A DNA stretch of 64,000 nt from Sophora flavescens. Taxonomy: Eukaryota; Streptophyta; Magnoliopsida; Fabales; Fabaceae. The stretch lies in NCBI GenBank assembly GCA_030762895.1, contig CM061066.1, positions 14,193,751-14,257,750 of the forward strand, read 5' to 3'. Under the pieces are notes generated by a model. That model saw only the letters and a program-made list of their open reading frames with translations. It was not told the DNA's origin and searched no databases. Shown here one piece after another: positions 54,151 through 64,000 of the stretch. The position numbers and the translations under genes were made by a program. Position 1 is the first letter of the stretch, and each line of letters opens with the position of its first letter.

Positions 54151-55404
54151 TTAAACTCGCAACACCAATCTCAAATGTTCCTCATGCTCTTCCCGCGTAC
54201 GCGAATAGATAAGAATATCGTCGATGAACACAACAACAAACTTATCGAGGAACGGTTTGAAAATTTTGTTCATATAATCCACGAACACGGCTGGCGCATT
54301 AGTTACACCGAAAGGCATAACTAAATACTCATAGTGCCCATACCTCGTCCTAAAAGCCGTCTTGGGTATATCTTCCTTTCTTACTCTGATATGATGGTAC
54401 CCAGATCTTAAATCAATCTTAGAGAACACTGCTGCTCCTTTCAACTGATCCATCAGATCATCTATCCCAGGCAACGGATATTTATTCTTAATTGTCACCT
54501 TATTCAACTGCCTGTAATCCGTGCACAACCTCGCACTTCCATCTTTCTTCTTAACAAATAACACCGGTGTTCCCCACGGTGAAACACTCGGTCTGATAAA
54601 CTCTTTTCCTAACATGTCATCCAATTGTTCCTTTAACTCTACCAACTCAACCGGTGACATCCGATAAGGTGCTATAGATATAGGCCCTGTCCCTAGTACG
54701 AGATCTATAGTGAATTCCACTTCTCTTTCCGGTGGAAAACCTGGAACGTCTGGAGGGAAAACTTCAGGAAACTCTCTCAAAATAGGCATGGAATCTATGC
54801 TGGGAGTATCATTAGCCTCCACTGCGAAAAGCATCATAAACTGTTGAGAGTTGTCACTCCTCGTAGAAACTCCTTCATCGACAGATGCTATACTATAAGG
54901 TTCAAGAAATGATAAAGTCTTGCTAGAAAAATATAGCACTACATGATTACCTAAAAGCCAATCCATGCCAAGAATAACATCTATCTGTTGCATAGGCAAA
55001 CAGATAAGGTCTACAATAAATGCCCTATTCTCAACAACGATAGGACACTGTAAACAAACAGACATAGTAGTCAAATGATTACTGGTTGGAGTAGATACTA
55101 TAAGGGTATACGGAAATTTGGAAACAATTAAGTTCAAATGATCCACACACTCATGTGATATAAAAGAATGCGTAGCGCCTGAGTCAAACAATACATTCAA
55201 GAGTCTATCAGCTATCAAACACATACCTTGTATAAGATCAGCAGATTGAGAGGATTCAGCTCCCCTCACGATAAACACTCGTGCAGTGGCTTGAGGTCTG
55301 GCCACTTGTGGTCTTGCTGCTGGGACTCCTCTTCCAGCTCCACCTCTATTGTCTCCAGTTCCTCTTCCTAAGCTAGCCGGCGTTGCATAACCCTTTGTCT
55401 GCAA
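54151..55404 (-). pseudogene. G2 protease and reverse transcriptase
   Basis: A 417-codon open frame. The protease active site FDSGATHSFIS is at about 55160-55190 and is followed by ILGMDWLLGN. Reverse transcriptase motifs run in order: SPWGTPVLFVKKKDGS, CTDYRQLNKVTIKNKYPLP, FSKIDLRSGYHHIRV, YLVMPFGVTNAP and the active site FIDDILIYSR near 54216-54230. It is the best-preserved stretch of G2. Confidence 0.9.
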
Positions 55405-56230
55405 ACTTGTGCCACATGACCTGGTTTCCCACAGTTGAAACAGTTGGGCCTATTTGTACAGTCTCTAGCATAATGCGATCCTCCACATCTGAAGCAAACT
55501 AAGTCTTGCGGTTGCTGACCCGTTCTAGCCACTGGAGCTGGTACCGGCGTTTGTCCGGCTCTCGCATATGGTCTCTGTCTCCACTAAGAACCACTTCCTC
55601 CGTGCCTCTGGAAACTTGATCAGTTAGGACCTCTACTCCTCAGTTGTTTCTGCTCATTGGCCATCCTTAGGTCTATACTTTCAATGGCATTGCATCTCTC
55701 GACTAGTTCTGGGAAATATTGTATGTCCAGAGACACTACAGCCCTCTGCAGCTCATCTCTGAGTCCTACCTCAAATCTTTTACATTGCCAGTCCTCACTT
55801 GAAAACCTCTGATAGAATTCAGAAAACTTGATCAAAGACTCAAACCGTGATGCATACTCACCAACAGACATGTTGCCTTGTTTGAGGTTTGTGAATTCAT
55901 TTTCCTTCTCGCATCGAACCATACGCGGAAAATATTTTTTGAAAAAGCAATCAGTGAATAACTTCCAGTTAATGTTCCTACCCTCAGCTTCCATTCCGTC
56001 TTCTCTGGGTCATACTCTCCTCGAAATTGAGGTGGCTTTCCGTTCCTAAAATTAGTCAATCCGGCAACTTCAGCTGCTACCGCCCTTCTCTGATTCTTAA
56101 TTTCTAGCTGCTTTTTGTTCATCTGCAGCATCTTAGCATTCTGCTGGGTTTACAATAGCATAGCAGCAGCTAGGGTTTCCATTGCATTTGGAGTCGAAGA
56201 TGATCCTTCTCCATTCTCAGTATTGTCGGC
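55405..56230 (-). pseudogene. G2 gag, left part
   Basis: Near 55405-55455 the minus strand encodes the zinc knuckle CFNCGKPGHVAQVC. Frame 55994-55620 holds the capsid core (CFFKKYFPRMVRCEKENEFT, then GEYASRFESLIKFSEFYQRF). Frame 56131-55832 covers the N-terminal part with a frameshift between them. Cut at 56230 by a copia solo LTR. Confidence 0.82.
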
Positions 56231-56234
56231 ATTA

Positions 56235-57832
56235 TGTAAGACTCAATGACTTAGAGATTTTGATATATGACAAATACAATTTAATGTGTGTGCAAGTGTT
56301 TTAGTGTCAAATTGTAAAGATAGGTATCAAGCAGTAATCAACAAGTTCATTAAGAAAATTCAAGGAAAATATTCAAGGAAGAAGTTGAAGGAATCAAGGA
56401 GCTGCATGTAGAAATCAAAAGAGCAAAGTCAAAGATCAAATGATCATCAAGACCAAGCTTAAAGGAGAATTTTATATTTAAGTCTTAGATGATTTGTAAG
56501 AGAAAGAAATCTCTTAGTCACAAAATAGCTCAACTAAAAAGATGCATGAAGAAAATCAATTTTCATAACCTACATTAAAAGGAGTAAGTTTTTTTTAATG
56601 AAAATGATTTTTGGAAATAAGAAAATTATTTGTCAGGTACAACCATCTAATCAATGGATATATGTCTCCTACTGTAACTGACAAATGAATTTAAGGTTCT
56701 TGATTCAATACATAGATGTATTGAATGGGTGTACTGATGGATTAACCAAGTTCAAGTTTTTGAAAAACACATACAGCCATGTATTACACAGGTGTACAGA
56801 AACTATCAGAACTATCAGTATGAAATTGGTTAATACAGCCATGTACTCAACCCCTGTTCAAGAATTAGAATCAAGAAAGCAGATTATGTTATCAGACCCA
56901 AATCTGTTTTAATTCATCCCGACGACTATAACTTGTTTCCGATATATAGAGGGATCAAAGGAACACTTTTAACAGATCAGAAATTTTACAAAATCAATTT
57001 GAGAGATCAATTATGAAAATCATTCATCTTCTTGCTTGAGGTTCATTGTGAAAAAGAGTGTTTCAATTCTCATAAGAACTTCAACTTGTATATCTGAATT
57101 CTGAGAGTTATGAATCAATCTTTCTGTACTTTTCGATTGTAAATAGAGAGGGAGTCTCTCTATGTGATTAGGGTGAGGAATCCTAAGGAAGAACATTGAT
57201 TGAGGCTCTTCACAAGAGTGTGGTATCTCAAGGTGAAGGAGTGCTTTATGGTGTAAAGGTTTTTCAAGCTACCTGGCTAAAGCATGTTGTGTTAATGTGT
57301 GAATACCCACAGGTGGAGTTGGGACTGGATGTAAGTCACGGTGGCGGTGGCTGAACCAGTATAAAACTGATTGTGTGGTATCTCTAAACTCAAACTCTTT
57401 AATTTTTGTCTTGTGCATATAACCGTGATCTTGATGTTCTAAGTTTTCAATTGATATCAGTTCTTGATCAGTTTAATATGAATTAAAGCCAGAGTATTAC
57501 TGCAATCAATCTTGAGTTATTAATTGTTCAAAACTGAGTTGATTAAGTCTGTTCTTGATCACTGAAACTGATATATTGTAACTTTGGTTCTTGACTGATT
57601 AAGGCCTGTATCTAATACTTGTACGACCCTGAACTGAACTTCTACCTGTTTGATTTAATCACTATTTAATTGATAGCTGTGAGCTGTGAACTTGAATCTT
57701 ATTACTGATTTATCTTTCTGAATTAATCTTTCTTTCCTCACCACCTTCTATTCAAGATTTCATAAAAAGCCCTTCACTCTTTTTGAAAGCTCAATCCACC
57801 CCCCCCCTATTGAGTCTTTGAAGCCAAAACAA
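56235..57832 (+). mobile_element. Ty1/copia solo LTR number 2 in G2 gag
   Basis: A 1598-bp LTR, TGTAAGACTC to AAAACAACA, flanked by an exact 5-bp duplication CATTA (56230-56234 and 57833-57837). No internal copia DNA is present, so it is a solo LTR. It shares GGGACTGGATGTAAGTC (from about 57320), CTGAACCAGTATAAAA and the C-rich end with the copia LTRs at 27454 and 62367. A TATA box lies at 56943-56949 and palindromes of the TACATAGATGTA type at 56640-56850. Confidence 0.9.
56710..56845 (+). repeat. TACA-N4-TGTA palindromes in copia LTR number 2
   Basis: TACATAGATGTA at 56710-56721, TACAGCCATGTA near 56773 directly followed by TACACAGGTGTA, and another TACAGCCATGTA near 56832. All are upstream of the TATA box at 56943. 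Confidence 0.65.
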
Positions 57833-57837
57833 CACAT

Positions 57838-57913
57838 TACCATTGACAGCTCCAATAATCCTTTGTGGAGTTCCGTCACCACTGTTAATTGGACGTCCTC
57901 TTCAGCGAGCCAT
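57838..57913 (-). pseudogene. G2 gag N-terminus, right of the copia solo LTR
   Basis: Starts at ATG 57913-57911 (MAR, then TGA at 57902-57904, then RGRPINSGDGTPQRIIGA). It joins 56230 and lower once the solo LTR and one CATTA are removed. The stop at codon four alone would silence this gag. Confidence 0.75.
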
Positions 57914-58160
57914 GATTCTGTTAAAAGAAATCATCCGCTCTTATTAGTATGACATATAATACTACATAGACAAGTATATAAATACTATATTCCATACTAA
58001 TATTAACCTCTCACATTAGATTCAGACACACTACCCAACTTCTAAGCATAATCAAAATCCGATGTGGATTTAACTAGACACGGCCAGTAACAACATCCTA
58101 AACCTCGCAGTCCTTGATTCTGATCGGACATAACCCCACGGTCTGTTTTAGAACCAAACT
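57914..58160 (-). other. G2 untranslated leader
   Basis: Between the primer site and the gag ATG; no coding or structure noted. Confidence 0.6.
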
Positions 58161-58172
58161 GCTCTGATACCA
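58161..58172 (-). other. G2 primer binding site, tRNA-iMet
   Basis: Minus strand TGGTATCAGAGC, an exact match to the standard plant iMet primer site, 2 bp from the LTR. Confidence 0.92.
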
Positions 58173-58837
58173 AATGAGACACCCCGTTGTGCCCCATTGT
58201 GTTATTAGATTAAATCCTTATTAATTGATTTCTTAATCGCACGCTCATCGTGAAACAAATACGTAAAAAATTAAAAACTTAAGTTATTAAACATATATCA
58301 TCAACATCACACCATAGTTATATTGCAAATACACACATAAGTCTTTTACACATCTTTCAAAGAACTGTTGAGGATATCCTATCAGTAGGATCCCTCACAG
58401 TCATATACTTAGACAAAATGTTAAACAACGGAAAACATATTAAAAAAATACGTCTCACGAGACGCACTGGCCATAACTAACTAGACTCTAATCACCATGG
58501 GTCACGGCTCGTCCTGCAGCCTCCAGTTCGTAGGGAGTTCCATCCAAATCCTCCTGGTTACGCTCATCCACAGGGTCTTCGCGTATGATTCCACAAGGAG
58601 ATATAATACAACATACAGAAATATACAGGGGATAAGAAACGGTTCTATCGTCAAAAGCGGAAAGGAGTCATAGTAAATTATACAGTAATTATCACAGACA
58701 ACCAACACACCTAACTAACAAATCATCCTGAAATTAATATATATCATCCTCTACCCTCAATCTCATGTCACTCAAAGACACCATAGCTGCACACCTATTT
58801 CTAAGGTGGAAGTGGTCTCGCGAAAACTCTTGATTTT

Positions 58838-59022
58838 ACATGTATTATATTACCAATACACGGATGTGTTTTACGTGCATTATATTACCAATACACGGTG
58901 TATTATATTACCAATACACATATGTGTTTTACGTGTATTATATTACCAATACACAGATATCCTTGTATATTATATTACCAATACACTTTTGTCTTTGTGT
59001 ATTATATTACCAATACACGGTT
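58838..59022 (-). repeat. Tandem hairpin array in G2 5' LTR
   Basis: Six units of GTGTATTATATTACCAATAC plus AC, each an inverted repeat GTGTATT/AATACAC around a constant loop, with variable linkers of a few to 20 bp. It starts 663 bp from the LTR 3' end, almost the same relative place as the unrelated arrays in G1 and G3. Confidence 0.88.
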
Positions 59023-60462
59023 GTGGACAACAACACCTATACTTGAATCACACCAACCCGTTTTAACAACATCCTAGTGCCTTAACCTTTCATTAGAACT
59101 TGACACATATTCTATGTCATAACACCTCTTTAATATACATCATCTAGGTTAGGCATTTCTAAATCATTATTACCCTCACACCCAAAACAATCATCTCTTA
59201 GACAACATATATATCTTTGCTTAAAAACCACTAAGCATAATAATAAAAACCAGGCAGATCATACATAACATAATATCAATCAAAATATTCCAATATCACC
59301 AACATCGCACAAAATCAATTCAATAAAGGTAATAAAATCAAATCAACCATCAACAATATAAAATCAACCTAATATCGATAAACCTACAATCCTCGAATCA
59401 CCATTGTTTTTTTAGAAAAGGTTTCCAATGTGATTTTGGTCTTGTCGATTACTCGACTACTAGTAGGGTTTAGGTCGCCCTACACAATTGTTATATAATC
59501 TACTACTTATCTATTCCAACGATAGGTTGGTTCTTTCCCCCACCTGGGTTATCACCGGGATTCTGAAATCGATGTTCCTTGTTATCACACCACACGTTAC
59601 CAATTCCTCCTTCAACCAACATCACATGACAACGATTAATCAAAGAATTCCCACTAGGTTCACTTTAATACTAGGTTCGACCTCTAATTAAAAATGAGGC
59701 TAGGATTATTTTCTCACTCGAATCTTTTGGATTATAGGTGTTTAGGTCTTAGATAACTATAATAAATTGTTAGAAGTTGAAAATATGAAACAAAATCCTC
59801 TAACCTCTAAGGTTAGGGTTTCGACCTTGAACGTAAAAATAGGTTAGAAAATTTATTTGGGTTCCAATCCTTGGATCATAAAAGTATAAGTATCTAAAAG
59901 CATAAAAACCATAATCTTAACTCATCAACATTTTTAAACATTTTTACATAATCTTAGAAGAAATAGATCTAAGACTTGAAATAGATAAAACTTGATGAAA
60001 CTTAAGATTAGTTGAGGTTTAGGAACATAGAAACCCTAAATAGTATAGATCTAACCTCATTTAAGTTAAAAAATTGAACAAAACCTCCTTTGTCCATTTA
60101 GACATTGGTTTGACCTCTTTAAAAAAATAGGGGAGGAAAATTTTGCTTGACGTATGCTCTTAGATAATGAAAGTAGAGATCATAACTAGATCATAGAAAT
60201 TGGTTTCATATTTTTATGATTTTCTACAATTTTCTAGAGATTTTAGAAGCTTATAGATCTAAGAATATCAAAAGGATGAACATGGCATAAACTCAACAAA
60301 TAAGTGAAGAGGAGAACTTAGATGAGTTAGAAGAAGAAGTTTTACCCTTGGAGCTTGAAGGAAATGAGCGAAGATGATGAATTCTTGAAGGAAATCAATG
60401 GAGTTTTGAAGTGAAGAACTTCGTTATGTGAGTGTAAAGTGTGAAAATGAAAGAAAATGGGT

Positions 60463-60471
60463 GTTTATATA
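60463..60471 (-). promoter_or_regulatory. TATA box of G2 5' LTR
   Basis: Minus-strand TATATAAAC in CTCTATATAAACACCC, about 610 bp inside the LTR from its U3 end. Confidence 0.6.
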
Positions 60472-61074
60472 GAGGGAGACAGAGAAAGTGGCGTGTGGGA
60501 GAAGGAGAGTGAGGGACTTGGGCTCCAAGTTTTGCTAAGATGTGTTTGGTTGGAGAAAGTGAGAGAAAAATGGGTTTCTGGATTAAAATACATTATATTC
60601 AAAAAGTGTAATGTTGGTCACTTTATGATGTGACCTTTGACTCACATCAACATGTCACTCCTTTTCCATCAAGTCACATTGGTCGTCTCAGCTCCCCATC
60701 CTGCTTCATTGTGTACCCGGTTAAAGTTTTCGATCGTATTTTTCGACGATTTCGCCCTGATAAAATAGTATATTTTAATTCGAATGTAAAATTTCCAAAA
60801 TTACTAAAGTCATTGGAAACACGACAAAAACACTAACCATTTCGTTCACGGGTCAAAATTAGGTTTCCTGCTCAGTAAACTTTTACTGTCAGTGGAAACG
60901 CGGATCGGGTTTCGTCCGAATTTTCGACCCAAAATTTTACCGTAACCTTCTACCATAAAGTAGACTATGAATGTGATTTTATTTTATTCTAGAACACTTT
61001 CTAACTTTCAAATTAAAATATAATTAATTATATTTTAACCGGTTGAACAACATAATTAAAATCAGGCTGTTACA

Positions 61075-62366
61075 CCCTGCATTCAATGGCACTGCCTATA
61101 TGTATTGGAAAAATTATGTTGATATTCCTTGTGGTTAGTGGTATTGATGTATTATATGCTGTTGAGAATGATACATACATCCCTCATACTCTTGATGCAA
61201 ATGACACCAAGAAATAAAAGCTTAGAAGTGAATGGGATGATGAGGACAAAAAGAGAGTAGGTTTTAATGATAAAGCTAAGAATATTATAATCACTTGCCT
61301 TGAGCTATGATGAATTTTTCAGGGTTTCAAATTGTAAGACAACCAAGTAAATGTGGTATACGCTGCAAATTACTCATGAAGGAACAAGTGATGTAAAGAG
61401 AGCAAGAATGAACTCACTCATGCACGAGTATGAACTCTTTCACATGAAGAATGGTGAAGACATCAATGATATGCAAATGAGGTTCACTCACATAGTGAAC
61501 CAGCTGAATGGACTTGGAAAGAGCATTTCAGATGAACAACAAATCAACAAGGTTATGAGATGTTTGACCAGAGAATGGCAACCAAAGATTATTGCTATAG
61601 CTGAATCAAAGGACTTAGCAACCATGAACATTGCTACACTATTTGGAAAGCTCAAAGAACACGAGATGGAGCTACATAGGTTGACTGATCATGAAGATGA
61701 GGAGAAAAAGGAAAGAGGCTTATCACTTAAAGCACATGTCTCCAAAGAAAGTCTTGACAGTGATGGAGATGAAGAAGTTGAAGAGGATGAAGATTCTGAA
61801 GAGGATGTGGGACTGATGGTCAGAAAATTCAAAAGATTCCTCAACAAGAAGAAATCCTTCAGCAAAAAGCCTTCAAATTTCTTTTCCAAGAAGACCACTT
61901 CAAAAGTTGAAAATTCAGCATCAAATGTGAAGTGCTATGAATGTGGCAAACCTGGACATTACAATAATGAGTGTCCTAAACTTCAAAAGACTGACAAGCA
62001 TGACAATCATGAGTCCAAGGACAAGAAGAATAGAAAGCCAAGGAGAGCATACATAGCTTGGGAGGAAAATGATATGGATTCCTCTGAAGATTCTGAGGAA
62101 AAAGAGGCCAATCTTTGTCTCATATCTAACCATCGATGTGACAATGAAGATGAGGTAAATGAAATCCCCCTACCTATGATGAACTACAAGATGCTTTTGA
62201 TGAATTGCATAGTGAATATCTAAAAATTACTAAGCAATTAATGTCATCTAGAAAAGCCATTGCTAAACAATGTAGTGATTATGCATCTCTTCAAATTAAG
62301 ACTAAAGAATTAGAAGTTATAACAGTAGGCTAAGTGCATCTAGTTTTACATGTTCTGTGGATGGTA
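61075..62366 (+). pseudogene. Ty1/copia gag copy 2, host of G2
   Basis: Starts abruptly at the G2 LTR end with PAFNGTAYMYWK-like sequence, then stops (TAA near 61215) and small indels. From 61351 a frame of 290 codons gives the gag core LMHEYELFHMKNGEDINDMQ, an acidic stretch, the zinc knuckle CYECGKPGHYNNEC (61933-61974) and a Lys-rich tail. Unlike copy 1, it continues into genuine downstream copia sequence (NHRCDNEDEVNEIP). Cut at about 62366 by a further copia LTR. Confidence 0.85.
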
Positions 62367-62721
62367 TGTACTTTCAGAAAATTAATTTTGATGACGAGCA
62401 ATAAAATCAAAATAATTTATTGAGAAAATGAAAGTGCAAGATCAAAGAAAGATCATCCAAGATCAAGAGAAGAACTTCAAGTGTATATAGTTTAAGTTTG
62501 GTCTTCGGATTATTTGTAAGACTCAAGTGTAGGATTGACCATTAAAATTGAAATAACTAAAATTGGATTTAAAATTGAAAACGGGCTTAAAGTTTTTCAA
62601 AGACTTGGAAAAATGATTTCCATAATTTATGAAGTGAGCTAAATGTCAAAAATGTTTTTCGTAAGTGTTAAGAATGTTCTTATGTTTGAAAAACATCATT
62701 TTTATGATAAAAGAATTGATA

Positions 62722-62935
62722 TAATCGATTATATTGAGGCTCATAATCGATTATTGGTTTTTGGAGAACTCAACACTGCAAATAGACAGCCCATAATTGA
62801 TTATATGGATAACCATAATAGATTATCTTTTGAATTTTTCAGTTCTGGCAGAAAGCTGATAATTGATTATTGATCAGGGCATAATAGATTATTTTGGGCC
62901 AAATAATCAATTATAGTAACATTCATAATCGATTA
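62722..62935 (+). repeat. Eight TAATNNATTA palindromes at exact 22-bp spacing
   Basis: Starts at 62722, 62744; 62794, 62816; and 62860, 62882, 62904, 62926. Every neighbour within a group is exactly 22 bp away (10-bp palindrome plus 12-bp spacer). Variants are TAATCGATTA, TAATTGATTA, TAATAGATTA and TAATCAATTA. Spacers are not conserved except for a final CA. Confidence 0.92.
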
Positions 62936-63010
62936 TCTGTCGCTAAAAAGTGGTTTATGGTGCAGAAAATGCGTGATACTGTGTAAAACGGTCATATTTT
63001 CATCCCTCAC

Positions 63011-63018
63011 TATAAATA
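63011..63018 (+). promoter_or_regulatory. TATA box of copia LTR number 3
   Basis: TATAAATA, 75 bp downstream of the last TAATCGATTA palindrome. Confidence 0.6.
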
Positions 63019-63522
63019 CACTACAATAGCTCGAAAAACCCTAGGTTACTACTCTTAGAACACTTGCCCAACAACTCTAACCTCATTAATCAATCTTTCA
63101 CTCTTGAGATCAATATTTGAGCCAATCCTACATAAGAGTATAGTGCTTCAACTTGTATTTGTTCAAACTTTTGAGGTATTCTTCTTTGTAATTCTTTTTG
63201 CTTGATTTTGTTGGTTAAAGAGAATGAGGAATCCCTCTAGTTTGTGATTGTAACAAGGGTGAGGTATCCCTTGGTTTGATTTAGAGGCTCTTGCACAAGG
63301 GTGGGGGATCCCAAGTGAATAGTGCTCAAGTATTGTAAAGCTTGGATTTGTTTTAGTGGAAAATACTCACAAATGTATTGTGGGGACTGGATGTAGGTCA
63401 TTCAAGGGAGTGACTGAACCGATATAAATCGGTTGTGTGATTTCCTCTTCCTTTATCTTTTTACAATTTCTCAAAAATTAGTCTAGGTCACAAAAAGGGG
63501 ACAAAAATTTTAAGATCTCAAT

Positions 63523-63540
63523 CCCCCCCCCCCCCCCCCC
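63523..63540 (+). repeat. Run of 18 C near the LTR 3' end
   Basis: An uninterrupted poly-C tract shortly before the primer site; the solo LTR number 2 has a shorter C-run at the matching place (57797-57805). Confidence 0.85.
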
Positions 63541-63569
63541 TCTTGAGATTGAAGCCACTTGGTAATAAG

Positions 63570-63581
63570 TGGTATCAGAGC
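63570..63581 (+). other. Copia primer binding site, tRNA-iMet
   Basis: TGGTATCAGAGC, an exact match to the usual plant initiator tRNA-Met primer site. Confidence 0.92.
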
Positions 63582-63621
63582 TAGACTCTTGTCTAAAGAG
63601 CCTAGCAGCTTCAAGAGAAAG

Positions 63622-64000
63622 ATGGCTTCAAATTGGCAACCTCAAGAGGGAGCTTCTCTTAGCCGTCCTCCAGTCTTCAATGGTGAAGGCTATCCCTATT
63701 GGAAAGAGAGAATGAAGATTTTCATTGAGGCGGTAGATATAGATACCTGAGTTGCTGTAGAAAATGGGCATTTCGTTCCTACTCATATGGTAAATGTGTT
63801 TTTGCTCAACAAGAATAGAGATGAATGGACGGAAGAAGAAAAGAAGAAGGTTCAATATAATCTCCGTGCAAAGAACATCATCACTTTGACATTGAGTTCG
63901 GATGAGTTCTTTAGAGTTTCAAATTGCAAGACGGCTCAAGAAATGTGGGACACTCTTCAAGTCACACATGAAGATTGAAGGCACAAGTGAAGTCAAGAGA
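63622..64000 (+). pseudogene. Ty1/copia gag copy 3, running off the window
   Basis: Starts MASNWQPQEGASLSRPPVFN at 63622, then GYPYWKERMKIFIEAVDID. A TGA at 63748-63750 stands where related gags have Trp. The frame resumes (NRDEWTEEEKKKVQYNLRAK, FFRVSNCKTAQEMWDTLQVT). Near 63969 five extra bases (ATTGA) break the frame. The rest of the element lies beyond 64000. Confidence 0.85.

Larger units (their letters stand above)
43337..61074 (-). mobile_element. Ty3/gypsy Tekay-like element G2, split by Athila-like and copia insertions
   Basis: On the minus strand: 5' LTR 61074-58175, primer site, gag (split by a copia solo LTR), zinc knuckle, protease, reverse transcriptase, RNase H, integrase (split by an Athila-like element), chromodomain-like tail, polypurine tract and truncated 3' LTR. 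The right flank 61075 onward is copia gag, so G2 jumped into a copia element. Stops and frameshifts occur in every coding part. Confidence 0.9.
58175..61074 (-). repeat. G2 5' LTR, complete
   Basis: A 2.9-kb LTR, TGAGACACCCC to GGCTGTTACA on the plus strand. The minus-strand TATA box TATATAAAC at 60463-60471 gives a U3 of about 0.6 kb and a transcribed part over 2 kb. The hairpin array is at 58838-59022. From 59122 it is duplicated at 40365-42318. Confidence 0.92.
62367..63557 (+). repeat. Ty1/copia 5' LTR number 3
   Basis: Starts TGTACTTTCAG and ends near TTGAAGCCA, about 12 bp before the primer site; the right end is approximate. It contains eight TAATNNATTA palindromes (62722-62935), a TATA box (63011-63018), GGGGACTGGATGTAGGTCAT (from about 63382), CTGAACCGATATAAAT, and a run of 18 C at 63523-63540. 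Confidence 0.8.

Noticed and set aside
58806..59066. Plus-strand frames of 68-86 codons across the G2 hairpin array
   Set aside because: They are translations of the 22-bp repeat (repeated YYQYT strings), not proteins.
1..64000. rRNA or tRNA genes
   Set aside because: No rRNA segment or complete tRNA-like sequence was seen; tRNA-like matches are only the short primer binding sites.

Overview
The window is plant nuclear DNA: AT-rich, with one spliced gene of plant type embedded in nested LTR retrotransposons. The single recognisable host gene is a class I RPD3-type histone deacetylase of the HDA19 group on the minus strand (about 837-17296). A eudicot is clear. A legume is my best guess from the types of Ty3 and Ty1 element present, but I cannot prove it from sequence alone.

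Layout. (1) 1-17.3 kb: HDA19 in six coding exons. Intron 5 is about 9.4 kb and carries Tourist-like MITEs and an antisense, broken Ty3 chromovirus (3544-8750). Intron 3 holds a hAT-like relic and a chromovirus tail. Intron 1 holds an RTE-type LINE fragment. Exon 2 lacks one base, which would truncate the deacetylase at about 201 residues unless this is an assembly error. (2) 17.3-19.2 kb: HDA19 upstream region with an 11-bp tandem repeat, then unassigned GC-richer DNA and a (TA)n tract. (3) 19.2-32.6 kb: a Ty1/copia (SIRE/Maximus-like) LTR split by a decayed minus-strand Ty3 element G1 (19393-27448) and by a plus-strand solo LTR A (28703-32596). One G1 LTR carries a hAT MITE that its sister lacks. 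(4) 32.6-39.6 kb: minus-strand element G3, with 3.7-kb LTRs around only 0.85 kb of internal DNA. (5) 39.6-43.3 kb: a chimeric block made of an integrase fragment, part of a G2 LTR and a copia gag. (6) 43.3-61.1 kb: minus-strand Tekay-like Ty3 element G2, whose integrase is split by an Athila-like element (45337-53109) and whose gag is split by a copia solo LTR (56235-57832). (7) 61.1-64 kb: the copia gag into which G2 inserted, then a further copia element with 5' LTR, primer binding site and start of gag running off the window.

No element here has an intact set of proteins, so the array looks like a silenced heterochromatic insertion cluster beside one gene. The most unusual material is non-coding. 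Unrelated LTR families carry ordered arrays of short palindromes. In the Athila-like element GC-rich dyads occur as 12 pairs, 11 of them exactly 19 bp apart start to start. In the terminal copia LTR eight TAATNNATTA palindromes occur with exact 22-bp spacing. In three Ty3 families a tandem hairpin array with compensatory stem changes lies about 0.66-0.73 kb from the LTR 3' end. These are my candidates for an undescribed regulatory or RNA-structural system.
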